NCBI GenBank assembly: GCA_050290265.1
Contig: JBNKHI010000002.1
Span: 1 to 64,000 of the forward strand
Direction: 5' to 3'
DNA from: JBNKFV01 sp050290265
Lineage (GTDB): Bacteria; Pseudomonadota; Gammaproteobacteria; Pseudomonadales; Cellvibrionaceae
DNA: 64,000 nucleotides
Positions 45,157 through 53,729 of this stretch are shown piece by piece (the first letter of the stretch is position 1; every line of letters starts with the position of its first letter). The position numbers and the translations under genes were made by a program. Under the pieces are notes generated by a model, which worked only from the letters and a program-made list of their open reading frames with translations, was not told the origin of the DNA and did not search any database.

Positions 45157-48100
45157 ATGAATATCTCCAAGTTTTTTATTGATCGTCCTATTTTTGCCGG
45201 GGTAATTTCTATTTTGATGGTATTGGGCGGCTTAGTGGCTGTCGGCAATCTTGCCGTGTCTGAATACCCTGACGTCGCGCCTCCAGAAATCTCTGTGAGA
45301 GCCAGCTATCCTGGAGCCAACCCACAGGTTATCGCTGATACCGTGGCAACACCTCTTGAAGAAGCTATCAATGGCGTTGATGGCATGATCTACATGGGCA
45401 GCCAGGCGAGCTCCGACGGACAACTCAATCTGACCGTAACGTTCAAGCTCGGGACAGATCCGGATAAGGCTCAACAGCTGATACAAAATCGGGTCGCTCA
45501 GGCCGAACCACGACTGCCGGAAGAAGTTCGCCGACTGGGTATATCCACAGTGAAAACGGCCTCCAATATCTCGATGATTATTCATTTAGTATCGCCGAAA
45601 GGCCGGTACGACATCGACTATCTCAACAATTACGCCATCATTAACGTGCGAGATCGTCTTGCTAGAATTGAAGGTATCGGCCAAATATCAGTCTTTGGCG
45701 GTGGCGACTTCGCCATGCGTATTTGGCTGGACCCCGAAAAAGTCGCTTCGCGCGGGCTGTCGGCAAGCGATATTGTGGCCGCAATACGTAGCCAAAATAT
45801 ACAGGCGGCGGCAGGTATAGTGGGCGCATCGCCGGCGACGCCTGATGTGGATCGACAATTATCCATCAATGTACGCGGTCGTTTAGAAACGCCAGAGGCC
45901 TTTGGCGATATTATCGTCAAATCAGGCGACAACGGCGAAATTACGCGCTTGCGTGATGTAAGCCGTATTGAACTCGGCGTTGCTGACTACTCCATCCGCT
46001 CCTACCTGAATAACAGCGGCACCGTGAGTCTGGCTATCAGCCAGGCACCAGGTGCTAATGCCCTGAGTCTGTCAGCCAGGGTTCGGGAATCCATGGCGGA
46101 AATCAGTAAAACGTTACCGGAGGACATAGAGTTTAGAATTGCCTACGACCCTACCGAGTTTGTGCGCGCATCAATCCAATCCGTGATTAATACACTGTTG
46201 GAAGCCATCGCTCTCGTGGTACTGGTTGTCATTCTATTTCTACAAACATGGCGCGCATCAATCATCCCGCTGTTGGCAGTGCCTGTGTCCGTAATCGGCA
46301 CCTTCGCGGTAATGTACGTGTTTGGATTTTCAATCAACGCACTGACGCTGTTTGGCTTAGTCCTGGCAATTGGTATCGTCGTTGACGATGCGATTGTGGT
46401 GGTCGAAAACGTCGAGCGTAATATTGAAGCCGGCCTTAATCCACGTCAGGCAACCTATCGTGCGATGCGCGAAGTTTCCGGCCCCATCATTGCAATCGCA
46501 CTGGTATTGTCCGCCGTATTTATTCCGCTGGCATTTATCACAGGGCTAACCGGCCAGTTTTATCGTCAGTTCGCACTCACCATAGCGATCTCAACGATTA
46601 TTTCGGCGATCAACTCGCTGACGCTGTCACCCGCCCTGGCAGCATTGCTGCTGAAGGACCACGGTGCACCCAAAGATGCGTTAACCCGAGGTATGGACAG
46701 GATCTTTGGCAGAGGGTTTAACGCTTTCAATAATATATTTAAGCGCGGCTCTGAATCCTACGGCAGAGGCATCCAAACAGGTATGCGCCGCACACCCATA
46801 ATGCTTATGCTATATGCAGGTCTGCTGGTATTGTCATTCACACTATTTAAATCTGTACCCGGCGGTTTTGTTCCCGCCCAGGACAAACTCTTCCTGATAG
46901 GCTTTGCGCAATTACCCGACGGCGCTACGCTTGATCGCACAGATAACGTGATACACCGTATGATCAAAATAATGGATGATGATCCGGATATCAAAGCCAG
47001 CCTTGCCTTTTCCGGGATGTCGCTTAATGGATTTAGCGCGAGCCCTAATTCAGGGATCGTTTTTGCAATACTGGAACCGTTTGAAAAACGTGAGCGCAAA
47101 GATCAATCCAGCATGGCAATAGTCGGGCGACTCAACCAGGCATTTGCAGGGATAGAGGAAGCACAAGTAGCGATATTCCCACCGCCCCCCGTCGATGGCC
47201 TGGGCACCACGGGCGGCTTTAAACTGCAACTGGAAGACCGCGCGGGGCTTGGTTACCAGCGTCTTGACCAAACAGTCAATGCGTTTATCGCTGAGGCCTA
47301 TCAAACTCCCGAACTCACAGGCGTTTATTCCAACTGGAAAGTCAATGTGCCGCAATTGTTTGCAGATATAGACCGCACCAAGGCACGCCAGTTGGGTGTT
47401 GCTGTTACCGATATCTTTGAAACGTTGCAGGTTTACCTTGGCTCCCTTTACGTTAACGACTTCAATAAATTTGGCCGGACCTACTCTGTACGCGTGCAGG
47501 CAGATGCAGAGTATCGCGCCCGAGAAGAAGACATCGGCAAACTGAAAGTCCGCTCATCCAATGGCCAAATGGTTCCTTTGTCAGCCCTGCTCAACACTGA
47601 AACCATCACCGGCCCAGATCGCGTGATGCGTTACAACGGCTTTCTGGCGGCAGACATCAATGGTGGACCTGCACCCGGCTACAGCTCCAAACAGGCGCAA
47701 GATGCCATAGAGCGCATTGCCAAAAAAGTCTTGCCGAGTGGAGTTTCCTACGAATGGACGGAGCTCACCTATCAGGAGATTCTGGCTGGCAATTCTGCCG
47801 TGTGGGTTTTTCCTATCGCGATATTACTCGTATTTTTGGTGTTAGCCGCATTGTATGAAAGCCTGTCGTTACCGATTGCCATTCTACTGATCGTACCGGT
47901 TGGCTTGTTAGCCGCAATCACAGGAGTTTGGATTTCAGGGGGTGAAAACAACGTATTTACTCAAATTGGCTTGATGGTAGTGGTAGGCCTGTCAGTTAAA
48001 AATGCTATTTTAATTGTCGAGTTCGCACGAGAATTGGAATTTGCCGGGCACACACCACTTGCTGCAGCCATTGAGGCAGCCAAACTGCGTTTGCGCCCAA

Positions 48101-48384
48101 TTCTAATGACATCAACGGCTTTTATTATGGGCGTATTACCGTTGGTTCTCGCCTCCGGCGCAGGCGCAGAGATGCGCTCAGATATGGGGATAGCAGTATT
48201 TTCTGGGATGATTGGTGTGACTATTTTTGGTTTGTTCCTGACTCCTCTATTCTATGTTCTGGTGCGCAAAGTGACCGGCAACCATGCGCTGAAACTGCAC
48301 GGTGCTGAGATTCACGATCAAGAGGCATTTGCGGGAACAGAAACCATCATGATTGAAGATGAAAATGCTGTAACCTCGAAGTGA
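45157..48384 (+). CDS. RND efflux permease, AcrB/MexB-like
   Basis: 1075 residues. Starts ISKFFIDRPIFAGVISILMV as in AcrB-type pumps; DD of the proton relay in AIGIVVDDAIVVVENVERNI, relay lysine in VGLSVKNAILIVEFARELEF, and the C-terminal LRPILMTSTAFIMGVLPLVL. The C-terminal cytoplasmic tail is acidic. It forms a complete inner-membrane unit with the adaptor gene before it and presumably uses a TolC-type channel encoded elsewhere. A clear terminator follows. Confidence 0.94.
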   Translation: MNISKFFIDRPIFAGVISILMVLGGLVAVGNLAVSEYPDVAPPEISVRASYPGANPQVIADTVATPLEEAINGVDGMIYMGSQASSDGQLNLTVTFKLGTDPDKAQQLIQNRVAQAEPRLPEEVRRLGISTVKTASNISMIIHLVSPKGRYDIDYLNNYAIINVRDRLARIEGIGQISVFGGGDFAMRIWLDPEKVASRGLSASDIVAAIRSQNIQAAAGIVGASPATPDVDRQLSINVRGRLETPEAFGDIIVKSGDNGEITRLRDVSRIELGVADYSIRSYLNNSGTVSLAISQAPGANALSLSARVRESMAEISKTLPEDIEFRIAYDPTEFVRASIQSVINTLLEAIALVVLVVILFLQTWRASIIPLLAVPVSVIGTFAVMYVFGFSINALTLFGLVLAIGIVVDDAIVVVENVERNIEAGLNPRQATYRAMREVSGPIIAIALVLSAVFIPLAFITGLTGQFYRQFALTIAISTIISAINSLTLSPALAALLLKDHGAPKDALTRGMDRIFGRGFNAFNNIFKRGSESYGRGIQTGMRRTPIMLMLYAGLLVLSFTLFKSVPGGFVPAQDKLFLIGFAQLPDGATLDRTDNVIHRMIKIMDDDPDIKASLAFSGMSLNGFSASPNSGIVFAILEPFEKRERKDQSSMAIVGRLNQAFAGIEEAQVAIFPPPPVDGLGTTGGFKLQLEDRAGLGYQRLDQTVNAFIAEAYQTPELTGVYSNWKVNVPQLFADIDRTKARQLGVAVTDIFETLQVYLGSLYVNDFNKFGRTYSVRVQADAEYRAREEDIGKLKVRSSNGQMVPLSALLNTETITGPDRVMRYNGFLAADINGGPAPGYSSKQAQDAIERIAKKVLPSGVSYEWTELTYQEILAGNSAVWVFPIAILLVFLVLAALYESLSLPIAILLIVPVGLLAAITGVWISGGENNVFTQIGLMVVVGLSVKNAILIVEFARELEFAGHTPLAAAIEAAKLRLRPILMTSTAFIMGVLPLVLASGAGAEMRSDMGIAVFSGMIGVTIFGLFLTPLFYVLVRKVTGNHALKLHGAEIHDQEAFAGTETIMIEDENAVTSK

Positions 48385-48439
48385 TCTGATCGGCCAATGC
48401 AGTAACTAAGGCCTGTTCACGCTAAACTGCACTGCCACA

Positions 48440-48469
48440 AATACAGCCCGCCATTTGGCGGGCTGTATT
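48440..48469 (+). terminator. intrinsic terminator of the AcrAB-like operon
   Basis: Arms AATACAGCCCGCC (48440-48452) and GGCGGGCTGTATT (48457-48469), 13 bp perfect around ATTT, 56 bases after the permease stop. The T tract is short. Confidence 0.75.
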
Positions 48470-48480
48470 ACATTCGCCCC

Positions 48481-48519
48481 AACCGCCAAAGTCCTACAAC
48501 CGCCAAAGTCCTACAACCG
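48481..48519. repeat. tandem 17-base repeat
   Basis: AACCGCCAAAGTCCTAC occurs twice head to tail (48481-48497, 48498-48514), then the first five bases again. It lies just after the terminator and has no recognised role. Confidence 0.7.
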
Positions 48520-48690
48520 ATAGCGAGCCCATAAACCTGTCACGCGTTCCAGCTATTCCATTAGCAAATGACCGAAAATGCGGGTTATTTGTCATAGCAG
48601 ACATATTCCTCTAGGCCTACTCTAGCCCTGCTCCCTCGCGACAGCGTTTCTCGTCGAGGACAACAACAACCTACCCAAGAGGCTAGCAAT

Positions 48691-49284
48691 ATGAGCATGA
48701 CTTACGGAATTTATCTGTTTCAACACGTGGCTGCGCTGGATTTTGCCGGACCTTACGAAGTATTTGCACTCTCCAATATGCAACTCAACGAAGGCCGTGT
48801 AATCACTATCGCAGAAACCAGCGACCCGATTATTTGCGCCAATGGCATGAAGGTTATTCCGCAGTACACCATTGCCAACGCCCCCGCCTTGGATGTACTG
48901 CTAGTGCCTGGCGCTAATAATTTGGAGGCCGCCCTGCAAAGCCCGCAAACCATCGAATGGATACAGGGCCAGGCAACTCACAACCGTTATACTACAGCCG
49001 TTTGCACCGGCGCTTTGGTGCTGCAAAAAGCTGGACTGTTACACAACAAAAAAGCTACCACCCACTGGAAACTGATACCCGAACTACGCAAAGATGAGCC
49101 TATTACGGTATTGGAAGAAATGCGGTACGTGCGCGATGGCAATATCGTCACTGCGCAAGGTATTTCTGCCGGCATCGACATGGCCCTATGGTTGATAGGC
49201 GACATCCACAGCCCCGCCCATGCGCGGGAAATACGCAAAATTTTGCAATATGACCCAGCTCCCCCCTACACTGCCGAGGTATAA
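48691..49284 (+). CDS. DJ-1/PfpI family protein
   Basis: 197 residues of the class I amidotransferase-like fold: FQHVAALDFAGPYEVFALSN, DVLLVPGANNLEAALQSP, nucleophile-elbow cysteine in TTAVCTGALVLQKAGLL, then TTHWKLIPELR and VTAQGISAGIDMALWLIGDI. This resembles isonitrile hydratase and the sensor half of GlxA regulators but has no DNA-binding part. GAGG stands 6 bases before the ATG. It is followed after 31 bases by a GlxA-type regulator of the same fold. Confidence 0.88.
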   Translation: MSMTYGIYLFQHVAALDFAGPYEVFALSNMQLNEGRVITIAETSDPIICANGMKVIPQYTIANAPALDVLLVPGANNLEAALQSPQTIEWIQGQATHNRYTTAVCTGALVLQKAGLLHNKKATTHWKLIPELRKDEPITVLEEMRYVRDGNIVTAQGISAGIDMALWLIGDIHSPAHAREIRKILQYDPAPPYTAEV

Positions 49285-49315
49285 ATTTGCCCTTGATCAA
49301 TAGCAAAGGAAAAAT

Positions 49316-50302
49316 GTGAAAACGGTAGAACTGGTTATTTTTCCCGGTGCCAACGGCCTGGATGTTGTTGGGCCACTGGAAGTATTTTCAGTGGCCAGCA
49401 AAATGCTGGCCTCACACAACCAGGGCTATCAAGTTTTGTTTACCGGCGAAACGACCGGACCGGTCCAATTGGAATCCGGTCTGACCGTTAATGTAGATCA
49501 AACTTGTCAACCCAGTAGTGTCACCGACTACTTGGTCATTCCCGGTGGCAGTGCACCACAACAATTTTGCGACAACCCAGCCCGACTCGCCTACCTCGCG
49601 CAACGGGCCAGTAAAGCCAAACGTATTGTTTCTATTTGCACGGGCGCTTTTATGCTGGCAAAACTGGGCCTGCTGAAGGGCAAACGCTGCACCACCCACT
49701 GGGGCTATGCACAGACTCTGGCGCAGCAGTACCCGGATATATCAGTATGCGAAAATGCTATTTATGTCGAAGACGGCAATGTGTTTTCCAGTGCCGGTGT
49801 CACTGCTGGCATCGATTTAGCGCTGGCTTTGGTAGAACAGGACTTTGGTTCTGAAGTGGCCATAGAAACCGCCAGAAGTCTGGTGCTCTATTTACGTCGC
49901 CCCGGCGGACAGTCACAATTCAGTGCGCCCATAGAGTTACGCAAAAAAGCCGGCAACCGCTTTCAACCTCTGTATGACTGGCTACAGCAACAAATTACCC
50001 AACCGGATCTACAGGTAGACGCACTCGCCGAATTTATGGCCATGAGCCCGCGGCATTTCTCCCGTAGCTTCCGTCAACAAAGCGGCATGAGTCCCGCCAA
50101 ATTTGTAGAAAACATTCGCCTGGAAAAAGCCCGCGAACTGCTTGGCAATACCGTACACCCCATCAAAGCTATCGCGTATTTATGTGGTTTTCAGCAGGAA
50201 GAACGCATGCGCCGGGTATTTATCAGGCATCTGGGTATTACACCCTCACAATACCGCTGTCACTTTGGCCTTAGTGCAAATAACCCCGGAGCGTCTAATT
50301 AA
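49316..50302 (+). CDS. GlxA family transcriptional regulator (DJ-1/PfpI domain plus AraC-type HTH)
   Basis: 328 residues, GTG start with AAAGGA 6 bases upstream. Residues 1-190: DJ-1/PfpI domain (FPGANGLDVVGPLEVFSVAS, VIPGGSAPQQ, SICTGAFMLAKLGLLKGKRC). Residues 215-320: two AraC-type HTH motifs (LQVDALAEFMAMSPRHFSRS, FRQQSGMSPAKFVENIRLEK, PIKAIAYLCGFQQEERMRRV). The family includes activators of amine and arginine use such as GbdR and ArgR. The likely target or partner is the adjacent DJ-1/PfpI gene. Confidence 0.92.
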   Translation: MKTVELVIFPGANGLDVVGPLEVFSVASKMLASHNQGYQVLFTGETTGPVQLESGLTVNVDQTCQPSSVTDYLVIPGGSAPQQFCDNPARLAYLAQRASKAKRIVSICTGAFMLAKLGLLKGKRCTTHWGYAQTLAQQYPDISVCENAIYVEDGNVFSSAGVTAGIDLALALVEQDFGSEVAIETARSLVLYLRRPGGQSQFSAPIELRKKAGNRFQPLYDWLQQQITQPDLQVDALAEFMAMSPRHFSRSFRQQSGMSPAKFVENIRLEKARELLGNTVHPIKAIAYLCGFQQEERMRRVFIRHLGITPSQYRCHFGLSANNPGASN

Positions 50303-50510
50303 GCCTGGGTTGGATTTATAGTTGATAAAAGACTCCCCAAGCCTTGATGTCGTCCTTCGATCTACAGAGTGCAATACAAGGCTCACCCCGCTTATGGTGG
50401 CTATACTATCGAACGGTTTCTTATACTTTTTAAAGGCATTCTCACCACGCACACTGGCACCAGTGTGGCAATTGAAAGCGTTAGAATAGGAAGGGAATAA
50501 TACAGATAAA

Positions 50511-50544
50511 AAAAGGCCAGCAGGAATTAACCTACTGGCCTTTT
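50511..50544 (-). terminator. terminator downstream of tRNA-Lys
   Basis: Arms AAAAGGCCAG (50511-50520) and CTGGCCTTTT (50535-50544) around a 14-base loop. On the minus strand it follows the tRNA end by four bases and is followed by a T run. It may also stop plus-strand transcripts from the GlxA gene. Confidence 0.8.
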
Positions 50545-50548
50545 AATA

Positions 50549-50624
50549 TGGTGGGTCGTGCGCGATTCGAACGCGCGACCAATTGGTTAAAAGCCAACTG
50601 CTCTACCGGCTGAGCTAACGACCC
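50549..50624 (-). tRNA. tRNA-Lys (anticodon TTT)
   Basis: 76 bases including encoded CCA. The cloverleaf reads on the minus strand: acceptor GGGTCGT with ACGACCC, D arm GCTC...GAGC, anticodon arm GTTGG-CTTTTAA-CCAAT with anticodon TTT, and T arm GCGCG-TTCGAAT-CGCGC. It stands downstream of queC as in many gammaproteobacteria, but has its own promoter. Confidence 0.97.
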
Positions 50625-50636
50625 GAAGAGGCGCAT

Positions 50637-50664
50637 ATACTACTGATTTAATTAGTAAAAACAA
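50637..50664 (-). promoter_or_regulatory. putative tRNA-Lys promoter with GC-rich discriminator
   Basis: On the minus strand TTGTTT (-35, 50659-50664), a 16-base spacer and TAGTAT (-10, 50637-50642) are followed by ATGCGCC. A GCGCC discriminator after the -10 is typical of stable-RNA promoters under stringent control. Confidence 0.5.
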
Positions 50665-50795
50665 GCACTTTTTAAAATTAATTGCAGTTTTTTGGCAATT
50701 TAATTCTGTTGTTTTCAATGCCACTGAGTGGCTGATAATAGACTTGCACACCCCCTGCACAAATTGAACAGGATTAGCTCAAATCAGTATTATTT

Positions 50796-51497
50796 TTAAC
50801 CGGCACGCTGGTAGCGTGTTGGATCTTTTATACCGGCAGCGGTAAAACCTTCACGCCGCAGGCGACAACTGTCACAACGACCACAAGCTTCACCGTCAAG
50901 GTTGGCCTGATAACAAGACACCGTCAGGGCATAATCAACATCAAGCTGAATACCGGCCTGAACTATTTCCGCCTTGGTTAAATCAATTAGCGGCGTATGA
51001 ATCCGAAATGGCACCCCTTCCACGCCAGCTTTGGTTGCCAGATTGGCCATTTTCTCAAAAGCACTGATAAATTCTGGCCGACAGTCTGGATATCCCGAAT
51101 AATCCACGGCATTCACACCGATAAAGATATCCTGCGCACCCAACACTTCTGCCCAGCCCAAAGCGATGGACAAAAACACGGTATTACGCGCCGGCACATA
51201 AGTTACTGGAATACCGTCGGCTGCCTCTTCCGGTACATCGATTGCGTCATCCGTCAGCGCGGAACCACCGATAGTTCGTAGATCCAGCGTGACCACTTTA
51301 TGTGCCTTTGCACCGAACGCAGCAGCCAATCGCTCTGAAGCCACCAACTCGGCTCGATGCCTCTGCCCATAGTCAAAGCTGAGTGTGTAACAGGTAAAAC
51401 CTTGCGCTTTAGCCATCGCCAGTACGGTAGTGGAATCCAGACCACCAGATACCAACACTACCGCTTTCTTTGTTTTGTTAGCTGCTGCTAATGTCAT
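50796..51497 (-). CDS. queC: 7-cyano-7-deazaguanine synthase
   Basis: 233 residues from the ATG at 51497, which has GGTGG just before it; a longer frame overlaps queE and is not needed. ATP-pyrophosphatase loop SGGLDSTT at 17-24, FDYGQRHRAEL, VPARNTVFLSIALGWAE, NAVDYSGYPDCRPEFI and a zinc site of four cysteines in SCYQANLDGEACGRCDSC. It converts 7-carboxy-7-deazaguanine to preQ0 with ATP and ammonia in queuosine synthesis. It follows queE by 14 bases. Confidence 0.96.
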   Translation of the reverse strand: MTLAAANKTKKAVVLVSGGLDSTTVLAMAKAQGFTCYTLSFDYGQRHRAELVASERLAAAFGAKAHKVVTLDLRTIGGSALTDDAIDVPEEAADGIPVTYVPARNTVFLSIALGWAEVLGAQDIFIGVNAVDYSGYPDCRPEFISAFEKMANLATKAGVEGVPFRIHTPLIDLTKAEIVQAGIQLDVDYALTVSCYQANLDGEACGRCDSCRLRREGFTAAGIKDPTRYQRAG

Positions 51498-51511
51498 CCA
51501 ACCACCAAATT

Positions 51512-52162
51512 CTATCGACCAGGCTCGTCGCCCCAGAGTAACTTGTGCAGCTGACACTGGAAACGGACCGGTAAATTATCTTCAACTATCCAATCAGCCA
51601 ATTCGGTTGGCACCACTTGACCGTGACTCGGCGAGAAAAGCACATCACCAACTTGTGAAGCTAGATTATATTCGGACAACTTGAAACGTGCCCACTCATA
51701 ATCCTGACGGCTACAAAGAACAAATTTCACCTGATCAGCCAGCCCCAGTAGCGGTAAATTGCTATAAAGGTTGCGGTGCACCTCTCCTGAATCGGGGGTT
51801 TTTAAATCGACCACCCGAGAAACCCGCGAATCGACGTCGGCTACCGACAGCGCACCACTGGTTTCCAATGATACTTCATAACCCGCGTCAGCCAACGCGC
51901 GCATCAAAGGATGCACGTTCGGTTGTGCCAGCGGCTCACCACCAGTAACACAGACATAACGCGGCTTATAGCTTGCGACTTTTTGCAGAATGGCCGCAAT
52001 AGTGAATTTTTCACCGCCATAAAAAGCATATTCCGAATCACAATAATGACAGCGTAGCGGGCAGCCGGTAAGACGCACAAAAACCGTCGGCAACCCGACC
52101 GTTCTAGCCTCACCCTGAAGGGAATAAAATATTTCAGTAATTCTTAATGTGGCGTTTGTCAT
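51512..52162 (-). CDS. queE: 7-carboxy-7-deazaguanine synthase (radical SAM)
   Basis: 216 residues from the ATG at 52162; a TTG five codons upstream is possible. Radical-SAM cluster motif CPLRCHYCDSEYAF (CxxxCxxC), N-terminal ITEIFYSLQGEARTVG, then VCVTGGEPLAQPNVHPLM and LETSGALSV. It makes 7-carboxy-7-deazaguanine from 6-carboxytetrahydropterin. Paired with queC. A 107-base gap separates it from cpoB upstream. Confidence 0.95.
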   Translation of the reverse strand: MTNATLRITEIFYSLQGEARTVGLPTVFVRLTGCPLRCHYCDSEYAFYGGEKFTIAAILQKVASYKPRYVCVTGGEPLAQPNVHPLMRALADAGYEVSLETSGALSVADVDSRVSRVVDLKTPDSGEVHRNLYSNLPLLGLADQVKFVLCSRQDYEWARFKLSEYNLASQVGDVLFSPSHGQVVPTELADWIVEDNLPVRFQCQLHKLLWGDEPGR

Positions 52163-52284
52163 TTCTGGCGCGGTCAATATGGAGCAAATTCAAGGGGCGC
52201 GCATTTTACCCCAACTCAGCAGGATAAACACGAAAATGGCAGTTTTTTAATCAAAATGATTGGTTTAAAAACTGATGACGACCA

Positions 52285-53055
52285 CTAGGATGAAAAAGCC
52301 TTTGCGAGGTAATCGCGCGCTAATTGAGCTGCCGTTGTATCGGAGCCTGCAACTTCCTGCAGTAGTTTCTTGGCCTTGGCATCTTGTCCCAGCTGATGAT
52401 AAACCGTACCCAGCTTATATTTTGCATCGGGAACTTTGCTATGGGAGGAAAAATCCGTCAGAAGGCGATTGAACCAAAGTTCAGAATCACTTAACTGCCC
52501 GCGCAACAGGTAAATCTCACCCAGCCAATACATCGCATTGGGTGCATACAACCCCTGGGGGAAATTATCCAGGTAACTGACAAACTGAGAGGCGGCTTTA
52601 TCGTAGTCCTTTTGCTTCAGTACAAGATTAATAGCCTGGCGATAAAGCTCTCGCTCATCTAACCCATTGCTATTCGTGCCATTAACAGCACTATCTTCAG
52701 CATTCGATTGTGACAACGATTCAGAACCATTCTGCGGCTCTGGGCCTTGGGAAACAGGTTGTCCAGACAGTGCAGCAATGCGCTTATCCAGATCAACATA
52801 ATCATCCAGCCTTTGCTGCTTGAGACGCTTGATCTCGTGTGAAAGCTCTTCCACCTGTCCTCGAAGCTCAAGGACTTCCTGCTGCAAAACCTGCATTTGA
52901 TAGAACATCTCACCCTGTCCTTGCGATGCAGGGCCAGAAAAAACTGCGGCCGCTGGCGCCTTAGGCATCACGGGCTGCGAATCCACTACACTAACTTGCG
53001 CTAACGCAGGAACAGAGGCCGCAGCGAAAACTGCGGCCAATGAAAGATATTTCAT
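52285..53055 (-). CDS. cpoB: cell division coordinator CpoB (YbgF)
   Basis: 256 residues, periplasmic. Signal peptide (LSLAAVFAAASVPALAQ), a coiled-coil trimerisation region at about 50-95 (MFYQMQVLQQEVLELRGQVE, LSHEIKRLKQQRLDDYVDLD), a Ser/Asn-rich linker, then TPR repeats from 130 (LYRQAINLVLKQKDYDKAAS, YAPNAMYWLGEIYLLRGQLS, VPDAKYKLGTVYHQLGQDAK). CpoB links TolA action to peptidoglycan synthesis at division. It follows pal by 13 bases. Confidence 0.95.
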   Translation of the reverse strand: MKYLSLAAVFAAASVPALAQVSVVDSQPVMPKAPAAAVFSGPASQGQGEMFYQMQVLQQEVLELRGQVEELSHEIKRLKQQRLDDYVDLDKRIAALSGQPVSQGPEPQNGSESLSQSNAEDSAVNGTNSNGLDERELYRQAINLVLKQKDYDKAASQFVSYLDNFPQGLYAPNAMYWLGEIYLLRGQLSDSELWFNRLLTDFSSHSKVPDAKYKLGTVYHQLGQDAKAKKLLQEVAGSDTTAAQLARDYLAKAFSS

Positions 53056-53068
53056 AACAGAAAATTAC

Positions 53069-53593
53069 TTATTTCAGTTCAACACGACGGTTTTTGCTGT
53101 AGGAGCTCTCATTGCTACCAATAGCAGCCGGACGTTCTTCACCGTAGCTAACAGTTTCAATCAAGCTACCATCAACACCTTGAAGTACGAGGAAGTCACG
53201 TACTGCATTGGCACGACGCTCACCTAAAGCCATGTTGTACTCGCGACTACCGCGCTCATCAGCATGTCCTTCCAGACGAATTGCCTTTGGTGACGCCTTC
53301 AGGCGCTCAGCATGGGCAGTTAACGCAGCACGGGCTTCAGCATTCAATAAAGACTGATCAAACTCGAAGTAAAAAACGGTTTGCAACATGGCAGCTTCTT
53401 CTTCTGCCAATCGCTTAGCTTCCATTGCAGCAGCTTCTTCTGCAGCGCGAGCTTCAGCCGCTTCAGCAGCAGCCTGAGCCGCTGCCGCATCTGCTGCGGC
53501 CTGATCGTCAGTTGTTTGCGTGCTAGAACAACCAGCCAAAAAAGCCAATACCAACGCAAAACCTAAATTCTTATTTAACACCTTAGTCACCAT
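53069..53593 (-). CDS. pal: peptidoglycan-associated lipoprotein Pal
   Basis: 174 residues. Lipoprotein signal with lipobox LAGC at residues 19-22, then an unusually long alanine/glutamate-rich linker (about 27-68) and an OmpA-like peptidoglycan-binding domain: FEFDQSLLNAEARAALTAHA, IRLEGHADERGSREYNMALG, ERRANAVRDFLVLQGV. Outer-membrane anchor of the Tol-Pal system. A small 6-bp hairpin (53621-53637) lies in the 136-base gap after tolB. Confidence 0.97.
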   Translation of the reverse strand: MVTKVLNKNLGFALVLAFLAGCSSTQTTDDQAAADAAAAQAAAEAAEARAAEEAAAMEAKRLAEEEAAMLQTVFYFEFDQSLLNAEARAALTAHAERLKASPKAIRLEGHADERGSREYNMALGERRANAVRDFLVLQGVDGSLIETVSYGEERPAAIGSNESSYSKNRRVELK

Positions 53594-53729
53594 ATTCCAC
53601 TCCAGAATTATTGTGAGTCAGAGAACACCGCGTTCTCATTGCTAAAAACCGCGCCTAGTATGCCACAATTTCATATAAATACATCGTCCGCGTTGCGGAA
53701 TTCGTGAGATTACAACAGTCAAATCGCCT

